From Jaapia argillacea MUCL 33604 (taxonomy: Eukaryota; Basidiomycota; Agaricomycetes; Jaapiales; Jaapiaceae), in contig KL197732.1 in the NCBI GenBank assembly GCA_000697665.1, positions 54,189 to 118,188 on the forward strand: 64,000 bases of DNA, given 5' to 3'. The notes under the pieces were generated by a model, which worked only from the letters and a program-made list of their open reading frames with translations, was not told the DNA's origin and ran no database searches. The translations under genes and the position numbers were made by a program. The first letter of the stretch is position 1; every line of letters begins with the position of its first letter. This document shows positions 48,301-59,061 of this stretch, piece after piece.

Positions 48301-50765
48301 GATCAGTCAAGTATCTTCACAAGTACGTTTACAAAGGTCATGATCACACTTCAATGGGATTTGGGACAGCTCAAGATGAAATTCAGCTTTTTCTTGATGC
48401 CCGATATGTTTCTGCATGTGAGGCAGCCTGGTGTCTTTTTGGGTTCCGCATGCACCATGAGTTTCCTACAGTAGTTTGGTTATCAGTTCACTTGGAAAAT
48501 GAGCAGTGGGTAACTTTCTCTGAACAAGATGAGCCTGAAGAGGGAGCAGAAGATGATCCTGAAGCTCAAGCTGAAGCCCAGGCTGCACGAACTGCACTTC
48601 AGAATAGAGTGTTAGCAGAAGCAGGAAAAGACACAACTCTTATGGCTTACTTTAAAGCCAATGAAAAGTATCATGAAGCAAGAACTTTGCTTTACCAAGA
48701 TATGCCCCGACTATTTGCCTGGAATCCAAAACCAAGGACTTGGACCCTTAGAGCTGATCCTGGCGCCACAGGAGCACTTGGGCGTATGTACTTTGTCCAT
48801 CCTGCATCTGGAGAAACATATTTTTTAAGGCTGCTGCTAACAGTCATTAGAGGAGCACGAAGCTTTCAAGACCTGCGTACTTTCCATGGCACAGTGTATG
48901 CCACATATAAAGAGGCATGTTTTGCCAGAGGACTTTTGGAGGATGATAATGAATGGAAGCAATGCTTGACTGAAGCTGCTGGAATGGCTACAGGCCGTCA
49001 GTTGCATGCATTATTTGTTAGTATCTTGAAAGAGTGCAACCCTCTGGATCCCAACAGTCTATGGGAGGAGTTCCAACATCATATCTGTGATGACTTAGCT
49101 GTTCAGTTGGAGAAATTGAATATTCATAACCCTTCTGAGGAACAAATATATGATTATGGCCTGTTTTTGATTGAAAAATTGCTCTGAGAACAAGGAAGAT
49201 CTCTGCAGGCATTTAACATGCCAATGGCTCAAATGCACTGGGCAGACATTCAAGGCAATCCTCTCATTGCTGAGCAGCGAGACTACCAGTGGGATTTGGA
49301 AGGTGCCAGTGCTGCTGAGATGTATGAAAAGCTTAACATTGAGCAGGTTTCTGCTGTAGAAAGGATTTGAATCTCTGTTGAACAGACACTTGGAAAGATT
49401 TTCTTTCTTCATGGTCCTGCTGGGACAGGAAAGACGTTTCTCTATATATATTTATGTCACCTATTTAGAAGCCAAGAAAAAATTGTTCTTTGTGTGGCTT
49501 CTTCTGGAATTGCTGCTTTGCTTCTTCCAGGTGGACGTACAGTCCATTCTCGATTCAAGGTTCCAATTGCAATTGATGAATCATCAACTTGCGCAATTGG
49601 TAAAGACTCAATGGAGGCTGAACTTATTTGGGCTGCTGATTTGATCATCTGGGATGAAGCACCAATGCAGCACCATCATATTGCTGAGGCTGTGGATAGA
49701 ACCTTTCAAGACATATGTGGGAGTGATAAAAAGTTTGGTGGGAAAACAATTGTATTTGGTGGAGACTTTAAGCAGATCTTACCTGTCGTTATCCGTGGGT
49801 CAAGAGCCTAAATTACTGGAGCTTGCCTCAGATCTTCACCTCTTTGGAATCATATAGAAGTTTTACACCTAAGACAAAATATGCAACTTGGTCAGAATGA
49901 GGATGAGCGTGAATTTGCAAAGTGGCTTCAAGAAATGGGAAAAGGGATGCACACTGATCCTGTTGATAATACCATTACTCTTCCTCCTCATATGAGATGT
50001 GGAGAAAATAAGCTTCAGGCATTGATTGATGAGATCTATGGAGAGGTAGATCCTCAAAACCCTGCTCCAAATGATGAATACTTCTCCAGTCGAACAATAC
50101 TCTCTTCTTGAAATGATGATGTAGATGAGATTAATGCTGAGATGCTAAAAAGGTTCCCTGGAAATGAAGTTGTTTTCAACAGTGCAGACTCTACTTATGC
50201 AGAGGGGCAAAATCTACAGGGTCAAGCAGGAGCAGGAAACAATCAACAAGGAAATGATGGCCTCTATCCAGTAGAGTATTTGAATGCTATGAATCCTTCT
50301 GGGTTTCCATTGGCCAGATTACGTCTAAAGGTTGGATGTCCAATCATGATTCTGCGCAATCTGGACCCCCAAAATGGTGTATGTAATGGCACACGTGCCA
50401 TTCTTACCCGTTGCACAAATCGTGTTTTAGAAGCAAGAATTTTGGGTGGAGACCATGCAGGAAAAACCATCTTCATTCAAAGGCTTACGCTCACAACAAC
50501 GGAAAATGAATGAGAAATTCCATTTGAGTTTTGCTGGAGACAGTTTCCAATCCGCCTTGCATTTGCCATGACAATCAATAAGGCTCAGGGACAATCAGTC
50601 AAGAATGTGGGCTTAGATCTTAGAACCCCTGTTTTCACTCATGGACAGCTCTATGTGGCCCTGTCACATGTTACATCAGTTCATCGGATCAAGGTTCTTT
50701 TTCCAGAGGGGTCTACAACAACAAAAACAGTGGATATAGTATATCCTGAGGTTCTTCTGGAGTAA
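45336..50765 (+). pseudogene. Helitron Rep/helicase, inactivated by in-frame stops
   Basis: A single frame runs from about 45831 to 50765. Earlier short exons (about 45386-45630 and 45678-45756, possible split start codon at 45336) supply the N-terminus. Rep landmarks are the HUH motif (PHMH, 47895-47903) within HTIEFQKQGLPHMHLIIFL and the catalytic-tyrosine region KYVYKG (near 48321). Helicase landmarks are Walker A GPAGTGKT (49413-49436), Walker B IIWDEAP (near 49650), GGDFKQILPVV and TINKAQGQS (near 50570). Stops interrupt at 46458 (TGA), 47190 (TAG), 49185, about 49368 (TGA), 49809 (TAA), 50109 and 50511 (TGA), plus one near 45609. There are no frameshifts. The stops fit CGA to TGA, CAA to TAA or TGG to TAG. 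The copy is dead but its protein family is unambiguous. Confidence 0.9.
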
Positions 50766-51004
50766 GTGCTTCCTTTTCTCTCTTGAATTAAATCTCACAG
50801 ACAAATTTCTATGAAGGTGATAGCAGAATTTGAATAGTTTACTTTCTACTACATGTACCTGGCTTCTTAACTAATAAAACTGAGCTATATAATGAGCTTT
50901 TGAGTTTGAAGTGTGATGTTAAACATCTAACAATTGCAACACCCCACACCTTACGGGATAAGCATTGCGTCCCCTCCTGTGGCTTCCATGGGTGCCTACT
51001 CTAG

Positions 51005-51198
51005 TATATACTGGATAGAAGCGTAGTCCGTAGTAATGATGAGTAAGTCTGTAGTAATGATGAGTAAGTAAGGAGTCAAGGTGAGTCAAAGAAAAATAGG
51101 AGTCCGTAGTCCGCAGTCCGTAGTCTGTAGTCTGATGATGAAGTGAAGCAAAGTAAGATAAAAGTGAAAATAGTCCTGATGAAGCGTGGTTTGTAACA
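51005..51198 (-). repeat. 3' LTR of chromovirus A, proximal part
   Basis: On the minus strand it starts TGTTACAAACC at 51198, directly after the polypurine tract. It contains short tandem repeats of a ctacggact-type motif and a duplicated 19-20 nt unit (gtagtaatgatgagtaagt near 51031 and 51052 on the plus strand). Confidence 0.88.
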
Positions 51199-51209
51199 CT
51201 ATCCCCCCT

Positions 51210-52352
51210 TTAAGCCCAGTATTTCTCCTGAAATGCGAGTTTCTGGGATCTGGTAAATCTGTTCCATTCATCCCAAGACGGTCCTGGAAATTCTGCAAGT
51301 TTGGTTACCCCATTGATGCTAGGTTTAGCGCTAGTAGATGGGAGTGGTCCATTGAAATCAATAGTTTGAGGAATATAGAGGTCTTGGTTTGGTGGGGGAG
51401 GAGCTCGACGAAAGACAAGGGCAATTTGTGGCCAATCTCGGTTGGCGCTTGTATTGACATGTTATTCCTGTCGTCTCACCCAAGACATCCATAATTCAAG
51501 TGCCACTTGGACCCCTTGATGAGCCTGAGTTTCTTGTTGATCAAGGAATGCCAAATGTTTAGTATAGGCATTTGCCAATGTCATATTGGGGCCCTTGGCG
51601 GTGTATTTTGTCAAAGGGAGAGGTGGCCATGTGAAAGTGGGGCCAATCTCTGGTTTGACATAGGCTGGGACGACGGCTGGGGGCGTCCAGGGGCGAGGTG
51701 GGGGTGTTGGGACGTGAATGGGGGATCGAGCTGGAGTGGGAGCTGGCGGGAGTGGTTGTGGGTTTCAAATATAGTCGGGAGTTTCAGGATGATAGGAGGG
51801 ACTGGGAGGAGGTGGCATGGTAGGGAAGCAGGGTTTCTTGGCAGTTCGTCACTGATAGGGATGAGATTTGGGGGCGCGAGGACGGGGGCAATCTTTTTTC
51901 TCGTGCCCAAACTGGTTGCAATTCCAGCATTTGACTGATGGGATTCGACCAGATCGGCGAATTGGTGGGGGAGGCAGTGACGGCGATTTATGATTATTAA
52001 CAGTGTTTCCCCATATATTATATGAGGCATGAAAGTTGGCGCCGAGCCAAAGGTTGTCGGGAGTCGGTGGCTCAGTGAGGGGTGTGGAAGGTGATGTGGT
52101 GACTGGGGATTCTGTCCTGCAAGTCACTTTGTTGGCGACAGGAGGAGGGAGGGGAGTCGGGATACGAGGAGAGAGTGGTTCTCTTTTAACTTCTACCGGG
52201 GGGTCATAATAAATACTGTCGAAGGCATCGTTGTCTTCCTTTCGGGAGGATCCATAGGTGGGGAGTGAGGTCGTGATCGAAGCGAGGGATGGGAGTGATG
52301 AGACGAGGGGAGACTCGCTGTTGTAGCCATTGTCGGAGTAGGTAGAAGACAT
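51210..52352 (-). pseudogene. Post-pol ORF3 of element A with CCHC knuckle
   Basis: A separate 381-codon frame downstream of pol starts MSSTYSDNGYNSESPLV. It has a Pro/Ser/Thr-rich N-terminal half, then a retroviral-type zinc knuckle CWNCNQFGHEKKDCP. A Pro-rich linker follows, then a conserved C-terminal part (KYTAKGPNMTLANAYTKHLA, RRAPPPPNQDLYIP, FPGPSWDEWNRFTRS). In-frame TGA codons occur after HPYQ (51849-51851) and in PETPDYI-stop-NPQ; element B has Trp at the latter. The frame closes at TAA 51210-51212 just before the polypurine tract. It is distinct from gag. Possible nucleic-acid chaperone or packaging role, by inference. Confidence 0.72.
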
Positions 52353-52446
52353 ATTTAGAGTGGATTGACGAACTGGAGAGGTCAAGAGTGCAAATGTTTC
52401 AATGGTACAGTGGAATGCTGTTGAATGAAGCTTAGAAGTTGGATTC

Positions 52447-55400
52447 TTATACTCCTAGGATTGGGTTTTTGTGGTAAAATTCTGGGGATGTAGGAAAGCG
52501 TTGCCTTGCAGTGCGGTTTGCTTCCATGTCAATCCACATGCGAGTCCATTGTTCTTCCGGTACTTTCAATGCAGCAAGTAGAATGGAGGCTGGATGAGGC
52601 GATGTGGGGTTCTTCTTGTGGAATTCTTCAATGTACTCTGAGGTGCGGCGTAGATTTCCAATTGGTTCCCAAGTATTGTCGGATTCTGGATATCCTTTCC
52701 ATTTGACCAAATATTTGACGTTCTTTTTGGTTTTCTGATTCATGTATTTCGAGTTAACGATTTCTTTGACTTCAAATTCTTCTTCTCCTTCGATTGGATC
52801 TGGGAGCGGCTTGGTGAAGTTGGGTCCATGCACATTAGTTTTGATATATGGAGTGAGAAGTCCTGCATGGAATACTGGGTGGATTCTCCATTTCTTTGGT
52901 AGTTTCCATTGATATGTTCCAGGGGCTATGACATTTTCGATTTCGAAAGGTCCATGGCATTTGGGCGAGAGTTTGGCAGAAGGGTATTCGGTTTGAACAT
53001 TTGTTCCTTCCAGCCTAACATAATCCCCTTTCAAGAATTGGGGTCCTTTTTCTCCATACTTGTCGTGCTGTTTCTTCATAGCTTCAGCGGCTATGACGAA
53101 GCATGCTTCGGCCTCTTTCCTTGCTTCTCGGAGTTGTTCTAATCACAAGTCTGCTTGGGGAACGTCTGGTGCCGGTTTCAGAGATGGGGCGATGTTCGGT
53201 GCAAAACCATGCATTAATTCAAATGGGGTTTTCTTGGTGACTGAATGCACCTGTGTGTTATGAGCGAGTTCTGCAATTGGTAGAAGCAATGGCCAGTTGT
53301 TCTGGTTCCAATTACAGAAGGTTCAAAGATAAACTTCTGTTTCTTGATTGACCTTTTCTGTGGCTCCATTGGTCTGTGGATGGAAGGCTGTACTGAGTGC
53401 TGATTGTACTCCAAATCGATCAAGAAGAGTTTTGAGTACTGCCAATGTGAATTGGGGCCCTCTATTGGATATTAATTTGTCTGGAAATCCATAACGCCGG
53501 AAGGCGTTGTTATAGAGAATTTCTGCAGTGCCTTCGGAATCTACCGTTTTGTGGCAGGGTGTGATGGTCGTGGTTTTGGTGGAGGTATCCATGGCTATGT
53601 GGATAGCATCATATCCATCGGCTTCTGGTAATCCAGTGAGGAAATCATTTGTGACAGTTCCGAAAGGTTGTTCTGGAACTTCGGTCGGATGGAGTGGTTC
53701 ATTGGTTGGATGCATTTTGGGTTTCATCGATTGGCAAATAGTGCATCCTTCGACATATTCTTTGATGAAGATCGACATTCCAGGCCACCAATAGTCTCTT
53801 TGCACAATCTCCAGGGTTTTATATCGTCCTAGATGTCCTCTGATTGGTGGGTTGTGACATGATCGAATGATTTTTCTTCGTAGGTCATGATTTTTTGGAA
53901 CATAGATCTTTCCTCAGTAGAGGATTAATCCATCTTCCAAATTCCATTCCTCTAATCCTTTACTTAAGGATCGAGGTCCCTGTTTTTTGATGACTTGGAT
54001 CGCTGTTGACACTTTGTCATCCAGTTCCATACTTTTCTGCATTTCTACTTTTAACTCCTGATCTCCAGTGAGCGTTATATGAGTCATTGCTTGTCGAATG
54101 TTGATCCAAATTTGTCAAGTAACAGATGGGTTTTCGGTTGTGGCATTTCCTCGTCCCACAGGAGAGGTGCAAAACAAGGATTTTGCATTGAGTGATTTTG
54201 AGAAAAGTTGGGGTCCTAAAAGTATGTGATTTTTGTTGTTGGTTTCTACCCCCTCCTTATGGTCAATACGTCTCGAGAGACCATCTGACTTGTTCGTTTT
54301 CCCAGGCTTGTGGATCAACATGAAATTGAATCGTGTCAAAAACTGGGCCCATCTAGCCTGTCGTTCGCTGAGTTTCTGAGCAGTAGTGAAGTACTCCAGG
54401 TTTCGATGGTCTGTATAGACCTCGATGATATGCTTGCATCCTTCCAGGTAGTGACGCCATGCATCCATGGCACAAATAATTGTGAGAAGTTCCTTGTCGT
54501 AGATGTCATAGTTTCGTTCTGCGTCGGATAGCAATTTTGATAAGTAGGCCACAGGATGGTATTTCTTATCCGATTCCAGCTGTGTTAGAACGGCTCCTGT
54601 AGTGTAGTCCAATGCATTGCATTCAATACGGAATGGTTTGTCAGGGTTGGGCATGACCAGGGTGGGGGAAGAGGTGAATGATGTTTTTAGTTGTTGGAAT
54701 GCATCTTCGCATTTGTTTGTCCATTCCCAAGAGTGATCTTTCTTTGTGAGTTCGAACAATGGTTGTGCAATTTTTGAGAAATCTTTGATGAATCGATGAT
54801 AAAAATTGCAGAATCCAATGAAGGATTGAACCTCTTTGACTGCCTTTGGTGTGGGCCAGTCAAGGATTCCCAAGACCTTGACTGGATCCATCTCCACAAG
54901 GTTGTGAGAGACAATCACCCCAAGGTACTTGACTTTTGATGTTTCAAAGGTGCATTTTTCCAGTTTGAGGAAAAGGTTGTTCTCTTCTAGAATGCGAAGG
55001 ACTTCGTGCATTATTTTCCTATGCTCTTCTAATGTGTCTGTGAAAATAAGGATGTTGTCCAGGTAGACAATGACGACCTGTCGATCAATAAGGTCCTTGA
55101 ATAGTTCGTTCATCATAGTTTGAAAGGTAGCTGGTGAATTGGTGAGACCGAAGAACATGACCATTGGTTCGAATAGCCCACGATTCGTTTTAAATGCTGC
55201 TTTCCATTGATCCCCGTCCTTGATTCAAACATTGTTGTATCCCCAGCGCAGATCCAGTTTTGAATAAACTTTAGCATTTTTGAGTTTATTGATTAACTCG
55301 GATATAAGGGGAATAGGATAATCATTTTTGATGGTTTGTGAGTTAAGATAACAATAATCTTGTGTTGGATGAAGTTTCCCATCTTTCTTGTCGACAAAGA

Positions 55401-56650
55401 AGAAGGGTGAGGAAAGCAGGGATTTTGAGGGACGAATATATCCTTTTTGTAGTTGTTCCTCTAGGAACGCATCGAGTTCTTTCTGTTCGGCAGGGGATAG
55501 CGAGTAAGCTTTGCAGTTGTGAGGTTTCCAATCCTCTTTGAGTTCTATCCCATGATCCCAAATCCTTTCTTTTGGGAATCGTTCCGAAGCCTTTTTCTCA
55601 AAGACTTTTCTGTATCTTCGATATTCTGGTGGAACCATTTCTTCAAAGGTTTTCTCCCCTCTTTTTTGGGCATCTTTTAATGCTAATTCGATCGATTTGT
55701 TTCCGTGGGCTCAAACTCTTATCCCTGCAACGTACTTTGCAGGGATTGGAGTTTTGTGTTGTTCTGATAGGGGAATGTAGTTGGGGATGAATGGTTCTAT
55801 TGGATCTGGGTGACCCGTGACAATTCAATAAGTTCTGATTCCTTCATGTGACCATTCGTTGGTTATTTGGTCGAGTGGGTCTGGTGGTTCCAAATGTTCT
55901 ATAGACCATGAAGATGGAATAGCATTTTTAGATGCTTTTTGTGATGCTCGTCCTTTTTTCTTCATGATTTGTTGCGATACGCAAGATGTATCATGGACCA
56001 ATCTTGGAGTATACTCCTGGTCTGCAACGACGTAAGACGTCCCCTGTTTTGCTGTGTATAACACATGCACAGGTTCGGTTTCGCGAAGGGTAGTGGTGGG
56101 TTGATCAGATGGTTTTGCATGAACAGTGCATAGGCCTTGTATGCGGCAGGTATTAGGGCAACGTATGAACTTTACATTGAAGTTTTGCCATTCAATTTCT
56201 GGATTATGCTTGTGTAACCAATCAGTTCCTAGGATGATGTTTTCTTGTCCTAGATCAGTGACGTAGAATCGATTTGTTTCCATGTGGCAGGTATTTTTGG
56301 ATCCTTTGATCCTCATGTCGAGTTCCACAAAATACTTGATTTTTCCATCGCGATTTTCCATGTCATCGATGTTGTAAACTGGAATAGGTCATTCCAATTT
56401 CTGAATGTTCATGCGATGTTTTTTGGTGAATTGGGTATTGATTAAATTTCCAGTGGCTCCACTATCAAGTAGAGTTTTCGTTACAGCGCTTCGGTTCTTT
56501 CCAATGAGTTCCACTTCGAATCATAAGGAAGGAATTCCATTTTTCTTCAGAGTGGATACACAAATTGAGTTGGGAATGTCCATTTGTAATATAGTGTATC
56601 TATTGTTTGATGAAAGAACCTTAGTCCGTGCCTTCACATCTGCTGTCGAT
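52447..56650 (-). pseudogene. Pol polyprotein of chromovirus A (decayed)
   Basis: One minus-strand frame with only nonsense interruptions. Aspartic protease: LLDSGATG near 56470 and IILGTDWLHKHN. Reverse transcriptase: [27 protein letters not shown], but the catalytic YLDD reads YLDN (55054-55056). RNase H: IECNALDYTTGAVL. Integrase: CTICQSMK zinc part, TNDFLTGLPE, SNRGPQF where the catalytic Asp is Asn (53464-53466), and ATEKVNQE. The end carries FHAGLLTPY and a chromodomain (FEVKEIVNSKY to LVKWKGYPESDNTWEP), so it belongs to the chromoviruses. Stops include NNV-stop-IKDGD near 55222 and SVT-stop-QIW near 54115. The element cannot be autonomous. Confidence 0.88.
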
Positions 56651-56660
56651 GCTAGGCACT

Positions 56661-57936
56661 TTAAAAACCCGATTTGGAGAACTCATCTTTCATGGCCATG
56701 AAAAGTTCTCCTTGGTTGTTTTCTGGGATCTGAGTGACCAGCTCTTTGATCTGATCAATGATAGAACTGGACTGTGCATTTTCTTCATTTGCATCAGTCA
56801 TTCGGGCTCGAATGGATTTGCCCTTTTTCAAGGGGCACTGTCTGGAGAAGTGACCAGGTTTGCGACAAAAGAAATATGCTCCTTTCTTTTGAAGTTCGAG
56901 TTGTTCCTCAGGAGTTAGTTTCTTGAATCGCTTTTTGGTTTTGGCCGCATCAACATCCATAGGGACCCCCTGACTATAGTCCCTAGATGGAGCCTGCCAA
57001 TTGGTCTGGAAGGCCAAAGGATAGATTGGTCCTTTTCCTTTTCCTTTGTGCCAGGTTTTCTCCGCTGCCACTGCTTCTCCTAGTAGTTCAAATTTGGCAG
57101 CCATATCTTGCAAGGAGGCTAGGTTTTCTGGTGGTTCTGGTAATTTAACGATTTGTTCGAGGATTTCCTATTTGAGTCCTCGTTTATAGGCTTCCATAAG
57201 GCCTATATCGTTAAATCTGGTGTGCCTTGCTAGCTCGTTGAAGGCATCGGTGAAAGAGTCGACTGAGAATCTTCCTTGTTTGAGGTTCTGGATTTGTGTG
57301 TGAGCAGATCGTCCCTTGTCGATTTCTGCAAAGTCTTTTCAAGAGTTTTGTAGAAATCTTTGACATTTAGGATTGCTTCTGTATCTGGATCGTATTTGTT
57401 GACCCAATTCATTGCCCAAGATCCTGTGGGTCCTTCTTTCATGTAGGATAGGATAAGAGCAATTTTTGAGAACTCGGTAGGAAAATCCTTCGGTTTGGCT
57501 GTGATGAATAATTTGGTTTCCGAGATGAATTTGGCCATCTTCTTCCTATCTCCGGTGAAGGGAGTAGGAGGAGCTAGCTGTGGTCCTTTCGAATCTCCTG
57601 CCATATCGTCATCTGAATCCTCAGGTTGATTATCTGGGTTGGGGTCGGGAGATCCTATAGGTGGATCAGGAGGTGGGGATTGAGCTGGTGAAGGGTTGTA
57701 TGATTCGAAGTGTTGAGGGATAGGTGTGTCAATGGGTCCACCAGTTGGATACTGAGGATTAGTTTCCTGGATTTGTGGAGCGAACACAGCGAATGCTTGC
57801 AGTACTACTGGTGTCAGAGATCCTCCAAACGTGATAGGAGAGGGTGATGAAGTTTGTGGTACTTCGAGAGGAAGTGGGGTGTTGACTTGTGACGTGCAGG
57901 AGGATTCGCTGATTCCTCTCCTTTTCTTTTCTTTGG
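56661..57936 (-). pseudogene. Gag of chromovirus A
   Basis: The N-terminal part includes MFAPQIQETNPQYP and a Pro/Asp-rich stretch (PPDPPIGSPDPNPDN). The core has FTGDRKKMAKFISETKLFI. A frame change near 57340 and a TAG near 57170 break the frame. The second part carries a zinc knuckle region FFCRKPGHFSRQCP in which the first Cys of the CCHC appears replaced by Tyr. The extreme N-terminus is cut off at the junction with the inverted LTR at 57937. Confidence 0.75.
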
Positions 57937-58267
57937 CGACTCTACGGACTACGGACTATGGACTCCTATTTTCTTTGACTCACCTTGACTCTTTACTTAC
58001 TCATCATTACTACGGACTTACTCATCGTTACTACAGACTATACTTCTATCCAGTATATATACCTGCCTGTATTTGCTAATATTCCCCATCTTGTTCACTT
58101 TGTCAATACAAGTCTTTACTTGCATTCCTCCAAAGTCTGACTTGATCCCTGTCTGGTTTCCTCTCTTTATCATCCTTATACTGCCTCACTCTGCATTGCA
58201 ACCTAAGTACCATCAGAGAAGTACATTGTCTTGACTTTGGTACTTCGTTGAAGTAATGACTTTAACA
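57937..58267 (+). repeat. 5' LTR of chromovirus B, 5'-truncated
   Basis: 331 nt in plus orientation, ending ...CTTTAACA at 58267. About 71 nt at its start are missing compared with the 402-nt LTR of element A. It contains tandem ctacggact units, a TATA-like tatccagtatatata (near 58032) and the uninterrupted site into which the Helitron inserted in the other LTR. Confidence 0.85.
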
Positions 58268-58640
58268 CTTGAACAAGATCTCACTTCTACTTACCTTGCA
58301 ACTTACTCTAGCCTCATTATCTAACGAAGGCTATAGAGAAGTTAGACGATTACCACCACGCCGTCCAATACCACGATCCATCCAGTCTTTGCCAGTCTCC
58401 TCATCATCATCATCAACTTCATTGTCGATTTATTGTTTTGGACCACCATCCAAAAAATCGGATTATCCCTGGTTAAAAACGACATATTCACCCTCCCCTT
58501 TATACATTTCATCAATCTCAATATTGCCATCTATTTTTGCATCACCCTTAGCAAAATAGTACGACAATTAGAAGAAGAATATGTCGTCCAGAACCTATAA
58601 AAATCAGTTATCTCTATCAAGATAACCTCTATATGTCACC
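58268..58640 (+). other. Leader of element B
   Basis: Non-coding leader between LTR and gag start. No standard tRNA primer-binding site (TGG opening) was seen next to the LTR end. Confidence 0.5.
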
Positions 58641-59036
58641 ATGGAAGACCTACCACCATCTAGAAGATTCCTTACCCTCCCCAACCTCTGGACACTTCCC
58701 TCTCTCACCAAAGTCCTCCAAGTTAGTCAATTAGCAAAACCAGGTCCTTCAGTTCCACGAGTTGCCAAAGAAAAGAAAAGAAGAGGGATCAGTGAATCCT
58801 CCTGCACATCACGAGTTAACACCCCACTCCCTCTTGAAGTACCACCAACTTTGTCACCCTCTCCTGTCACATTCAGAGGAAATCCATTTGAGCCAGAACA
58901 GCTGATGCAAATGAAGAAAATGCACAGCCCAGCTCTATCATTGATCAAATCAAAGAATTGGTCACTCAGATCCCAGAAAACGACCAAGGAGAACTTTTCA
59001 TGGCTATGAAAGATGAGTTCTCCAAATCGGGTTTTT
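58641..59036 (+). pseudogene. Gag remnant of element B
   Basis: It starts MEDLPPSRRFLTLPNL. The N-terminal gag region (KEKKRRGISESSCTSR, NTPLPLEVPPTLSPSP) is joined directly to the region just after the zinc knuckle (RGNPFEPEQLMQMKKM, corresponding to A's KGKSIRARMTDANEE). The central capsid part and the knuckle are lost. Confidence 0.7.
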
Positions 59037-59061
59037 AAAGTGCCTAGCATCGACAGCAGAT

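Larger units (their letters stand above)
44844..51004 (+). mobile_element. Helitron, full length with defined ends (6161 bp)
   Basis: It starts with TC (TCCTACTATTG) directly after a host A at 44843 and ends with CTAG directly before a host T at 51005, which are the family's terminal rules. Joining 44843 to 51005 rebuilds the chromovirus LTR without gain or loss: the rebuilt ccagtatatata-c site matches the uninterrupted LTR near 58035-58055. It encodes a Rep/helicase on the same strand. I could not find a convincing 3' hairpin by eye; gggataagcattgcgtccc near 50955 is a weak candidate. Confidence 0.92.
44636..57936 (-). mobile_element. Chromovirus (Ty3/gypsy) element A, interrupted by the Helitron
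   Basis: The minus-strand order is gag (57936-56661), protease-RT-RNase H-integrase-chromodomain (about 56650-52447), ORF3 (52352-51210), a purine-rich tract (near 51200-51210), then the 3' LTR (51198-51005 plus 44843-44636, 402 bp in all). The 5' LTR and leader are missing, because the gag start abuts an oppositely oriented LTR at 57937. The reading frames carry several stops. Confidence 0.88.

Noticed and set aside
45336-50765. Alternative genetic code or programmed TGA readthrough
   Set aside because: TAG and TAA also occur in-frame and the neighbouring host genes all end at TGA, so mutation is the simpler explanation.
50940-51004. Helitron 3' hairpin
   Set aside because: Only weak 4-bp stems were found by eye (for example ggga/tccc), so I did not list it as a feature.
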